Positions 7,027 to 8,389 of a stretch of DNA of 8,389 bases are shown here, one piece after another. Positions within the stretch are counted from its first letter, which is position 1; each line of letters opens with the position of its first letter. Source of the DNA: Prevotellaceae bacterium UBA7017 (GTDB lineage Bacteria > Bacteroidota > Bacteroidia > Bacteroidales > Bacteroidaceae); contig DJWZ01000021.1 in the NCBI GenBank assembly GCA_002449535.1, positions 1 to 8,389 of the forward strand, read 5' to 3'. The translations under genes and the position numbers were made by a program. The notes beneath the pieces are model-generated. The model did no database searches. It was given only the letters and a program-made list of their open reading frames with translations, and was not told the origin of the DNA.

Positions 7027-7059
7027 GAGTGAAAAGGGAGTGAAAAAGGAGTGAGAGAG
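7027..7059. repeat. Three-copy 11-bp tandem repeat after the EnvC-like gene
   Basis: GAGTGAAAAGG, GAGTGAAAAAG and GAGTGAGAGAG follow one another directly between the stop codon and the terminator. The AGTG core recurs at 7028, 7039 and 7050, an exact 11-bp step. Confidence 0.75.
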
Positions 7060-7078
7060 GATTTATAGAGAAAAATAT

Positions 7079-7121
7079 TTCGGGAGGAAGTGCGTGGGGC
7101 ATTGTCCTCCCGAATGTTTTT
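7079..7121 (+). terminator. Intrinsic terminator of the dut-TPR-lipoprotein-EnvC operon
   Basis: A perfect 10-bp stem, TTCGGGAGGA (7079-7088) with TCCTCCCGAA (7105-7114), closes a 16-nt loop and is followed by TG and five T (7117-7121). It lies 56 bp after the EnvC-like stop. The 41-bp repeat array begins at the very next base. Confidence 0.88.
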
Positions 7122-7348
7122 ATTCTAACCCGTGGTGGAGAATGTTGCGGGCGACCTATAATATTCTACTACGTTAATGAGAATGTTGCAAGCGGCTTGC
7201 AATATTCTCCCGCGTGGCAGAGAATATTATCTGATTACATATTCATTCTCCCGCGTGGCAGAGATTATAAATCGATTCGATATTTATTCTCCCGCGTGAC
7301 AGGGAATGTATATCGCTGCGATATGTATTCTCTTTTGTGAAAAAGAAT
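7122..7348. repeat. Six-unit 41-bp-period array of 22-bp inverted repeats with palindromic spacers
   Basis: Units start at 7122, 7163, 7204, 7245, 7286 and 7327, exactly 41 bp apart every time. Each is 22 bp: ATTCTC, a 10-bp core (CCGCGTGGCA in units 3 and 4; one change in unit 5), then GAGAAT, so the ends are complementary. Units 3-5 are nearly identical; units 1, 2 and 6 keep the ends but diverge in the core. The five 19-bp spacers are GTTGCGGGCGACCTATAAT, GTTGCAAGCGGCTTGCAAT, ATTATCTGATTACATATTC, ATAAATCGATTCGATATTT and GTATATCGCTGCGATATGT. Spacers 2, 4 and 5 are palindromic in themselves. The array fills the space between an operon terminator and the promoter of a putative regulator. Neither a known element nor a function is recognised. 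Confidence 0.95.
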
Positions 7349-7358
7349 GAAAATTTCT

Positions 7359-7421
7359 GGTTTGGGGGCTTCAAATGTTGCTGGTGTGGTTTTTTCTTCG
7401 TAATTTTGCCCCCAAGAAACC
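7359..7421. promoter_or_regulatory. Inverted repeat enclosing the promoter of the AraC-like gene
   Basis: GGTTTGGGGGC (7359-7369) pairs with GCCCCC (7408-7413) and AAACC (7417-7421), leaving AAG bulged; TTGGGGGC/GCCCCCAA is alternatively a perfect 8-bp pair. The arms straddle both promoter boxes, and the right arm covers the -7 edge and the likely transcription start. This is a candidate operator. Confidence 0.55.
7378..7408 (+). promoter_or_regulatory. Predicted promoter of the AraC-like gene, -33 and -7 boxes
   Basis: The -33 TTG is at 7378-7380 and the -7 box TAATTTTG is at 7401-7408, with 20 bp between them, the same spacing as at rpmH and a match to TAnnTTTG. Transcription would start near 7413-7416, giving a leader of about 20-25 nt before the ATG at 7436. 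Confidence 0.75.
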
Positions 7422-7435
7422 TAATTTATACTATT

Positions 7436-7987
7436 ATGGCAAGAGGAAATTCATGGAAGACGCGTAACAGGACTAATGCCGATTATGGTCGTCCGAGTCG
7501 GCAGGTGGTGAAGCGTGAGTTTAGGGGTGAGCCGCAATATACGCTCGACCAACTGTATATCTCGCCCTTCACGCGCCGCAAGCGTTGGGACGAGGACGGG
7601 CACTGGCAGTATATTGCCATGGAGCGCAACCTGAACCCTACGGGCATCACTGTGATGGACGACTACCTGCGTTATCTGGCAAGCGGCAATAGCGACATGC
7701 AGGCGTTTGCCGACCGCTATGGCTTGAAGCGTGAAGAGGTGGGGGCGATGGTGTTCATCCTTACCGGCATCAGGGGCATCCGCTTCCGTCAGCTCTATCA
7801 GATGCGCTTGGTCGATGACCTGCTGCGTTACACGGATATGGATAAGAAAGAGGTGGCACGCCGTTCGGGGCTGGGTTCTGAAAACAATATGTACCTCGCC
7901 TTGCGGCGTGAATATAACATGGGCATAGGCGAACGCCGCCGCTTCCTGCGTAAGGAGGGCGACGTTGGCAGGTTTGCCGTGGGTTAG
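7436..7987 (+). CDS. Putative DNA-binding protein with AraC-type helix-turn-helix domain
   Basis: An open frame extends upstream to an ATG at 7337, but that ATG lies in the repeat array and upstream of the promoter, so I use the ATG at 7436 (183 residues, MARGNSWKTRNR). The first 70 residues are basic and low in recognisable structure. Residues about 86-172 resemble the paired helix-turn-helix of AraC/XylS proteins: AFADRYGLKREEVGAMVFILTG (90-111), the linker helix FRQLYQMRLVDDLLRYTDM (117-135), then KKEVARRSGLGSENNMYLALRREYNMG (137-163). There is no ligand- or phospho-sensing domain of usual size. The likely role is transcription regulation; the target is unknown, with the array upstream of its own promoter an obvious candidate. 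The stop codon overlaps that of cysK on the other strand. Confidence 0.7.
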   Translation: MARGNSWKTRNRTNADYGRPSRQVVKREFRGEPQYTLDQLYISPFTRRKRWDEDGHWQYIAMERNLNPTGITVMDDYLRYLASGNSDMQAFADRYGLKREEVGAMVFILTGIRGIRFRQLYQMRLVDDLLRYTDMDKKEVARRSGLGSENNMYLALRREYNMGIGERRRFLRKEGDVGRFAVG

Positions 7988-8389
7988 ACCTCTTCCACCA
8001 GTGGCGTGGAGAGATAACGCTCACCTGTGTCGGGCAGCAAGACGACGATATTCTTTCCTGCAAACTCCGGACGCTGTGCCACGATGGTTGCGGCATGCAG
8101 CGCGGCGCCGGAGGAGATGCCGACGAAGAGCCCTTCCTCACGTGCCAAGGCTCGGGCGGCGATGAATGACGCCTCGTTTTCTACGGGCAGTATCTCGTCA
8201 ATGACGGTGCGGTCGAAATTCTTCGGTACGAAGTTGGCACCGATGCCCTGTATCATGTGTGCGCCAGCCTGCTTTCCGCTGAGGATGGCGCTGGTGGCTG
8301 GCTCTACGGCTACTACGTGCGCTTCGGGGAATGTCTTCTTGACAGCCTTGCTGATGCCAGACACCGTGCCGCCGGTGCCTACGCCTGCC
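7984..8389 (-). CDS. cysK: Cysteine synthase A, O-acetylserine sulfhydrylase (5' part beyond the window)
   Basis: The enzyme makes L-cysteine from O-acetylserine and sulfide using pyridoxal phosphate (PLP). Only the last 134 residues are in the window, less than half of a typical protein of about 310-320. The visible part starts in the PLP-phosphate loop (AGVGTGGTVSGISK), continues VVAVEPATSAILSG and IQGIGANFVPKNFD, then has GLFVGISSGAAL with the Ser that contacts the PLP ring nitrogen, and ends with DTGERYLSTPL. DTGERYLST favours CysK over CysM, which has DRGDRYLST. The PLP lysine and substrate loop are outside the window. The GTG at 8364 is an internal valine, not a start. The gene is convergent with the AraC-like gene and shares stop-codon bases with it; no terminator is visible between them. 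Confidence 0.95.
   Translation of the reverse strand, partial: AGVGTGGTVSGISKAVKKTFPEAHVVAVEPATSAILSGKQAGAHMIQGIGANFVPKNFDRTVIDEILPVENEASFIAARALAREEGLFVGISSGAALHAATIVAQRPEFAGKNIVVLLPDTGERYLSTPLVEEV

Noticed and set aside
7122..7348. CRISPR array
   Set aside because: Repeats are 22 bp with degenerate cores, spacers are only 19 bp and palindromic, and there is no leader or cas gene in the window. Period regularity alone does not make it CRISPR.

Overview
The window looks like a chromosomal segment from a Bacteroidales bacterium, most likely Prevotellaceae or a close relative. Three things point there: promoters of the Bacteroidetes type (a -7 TAnnTTTG box with a -33 TTG about 20 bp upstream), L34 and EF-P genes that are divergent neighbours, and the gene set dut / TPR protein / DUF4292 lipoprotein / EnvC-like LytM protein. 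The phylum is well supported; the family is an inference.

Layout. On the left, a leftward operon runs efp (2216-1650), a family 2 glycosyltransferase (1633-620) and radC (623 to beyond base 1, truncated by the window). radC starts inside the glycosyltransferase stop codon. Between 2217 and 2449 lies a divergent control region with one promoter for efp and one for rpmH. The 51-residue rpmH gene (2450-2605) is followed by a strong intrinsic terminator and then by a 16-bp tandem repeat array. On the right strand, dut (2786-3223), a secreted TPR protein (3220-4716) and a DUF4292-type lipoprotein (4713-5288) overlap by 4 bp each. An EnvC-like protein with a degenerate LytM domain (5394-7022) follows after a gap made of 7-bp repeats. 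This is one probable envelope-related operon that ends at a terminator at 7079-7121.

The most unusual region is 7122-7348. Six 22-bp inverted-repeat units recur at exactly 41-bp intervals, separated by five 19-bp spacers that differ in sequence; three of the five are themselves palindromic. The array begins at the base after the terminator's T-run and ends about 30 bp before a consensus promoter, which is enclosed by a G/C-rich inverted repeat. That promoter drives a small protein resembling a bare AraC-type DNA-binding domain (7436-7987). A natural but untested hypothesis is that the array is an operator for this regulator, or alternatively an extrachromosomal-type or structural hairpin element. 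The regulator gene converges on the 3' end of cysK (minus strand, truncated at base 8389), and their stop codons overlap.

Functionally the window is mostly housekeeping: translation (efp, rpmH), nucleotide hygiene (dut), cysteine synthesis (cysK), a RadC/JAMM protein, and cell-envelope or cell-wall functions (glycosyltransferase, TPR, DUF4292, EnvC-like). The unexplained content lies in the repeats between genes.
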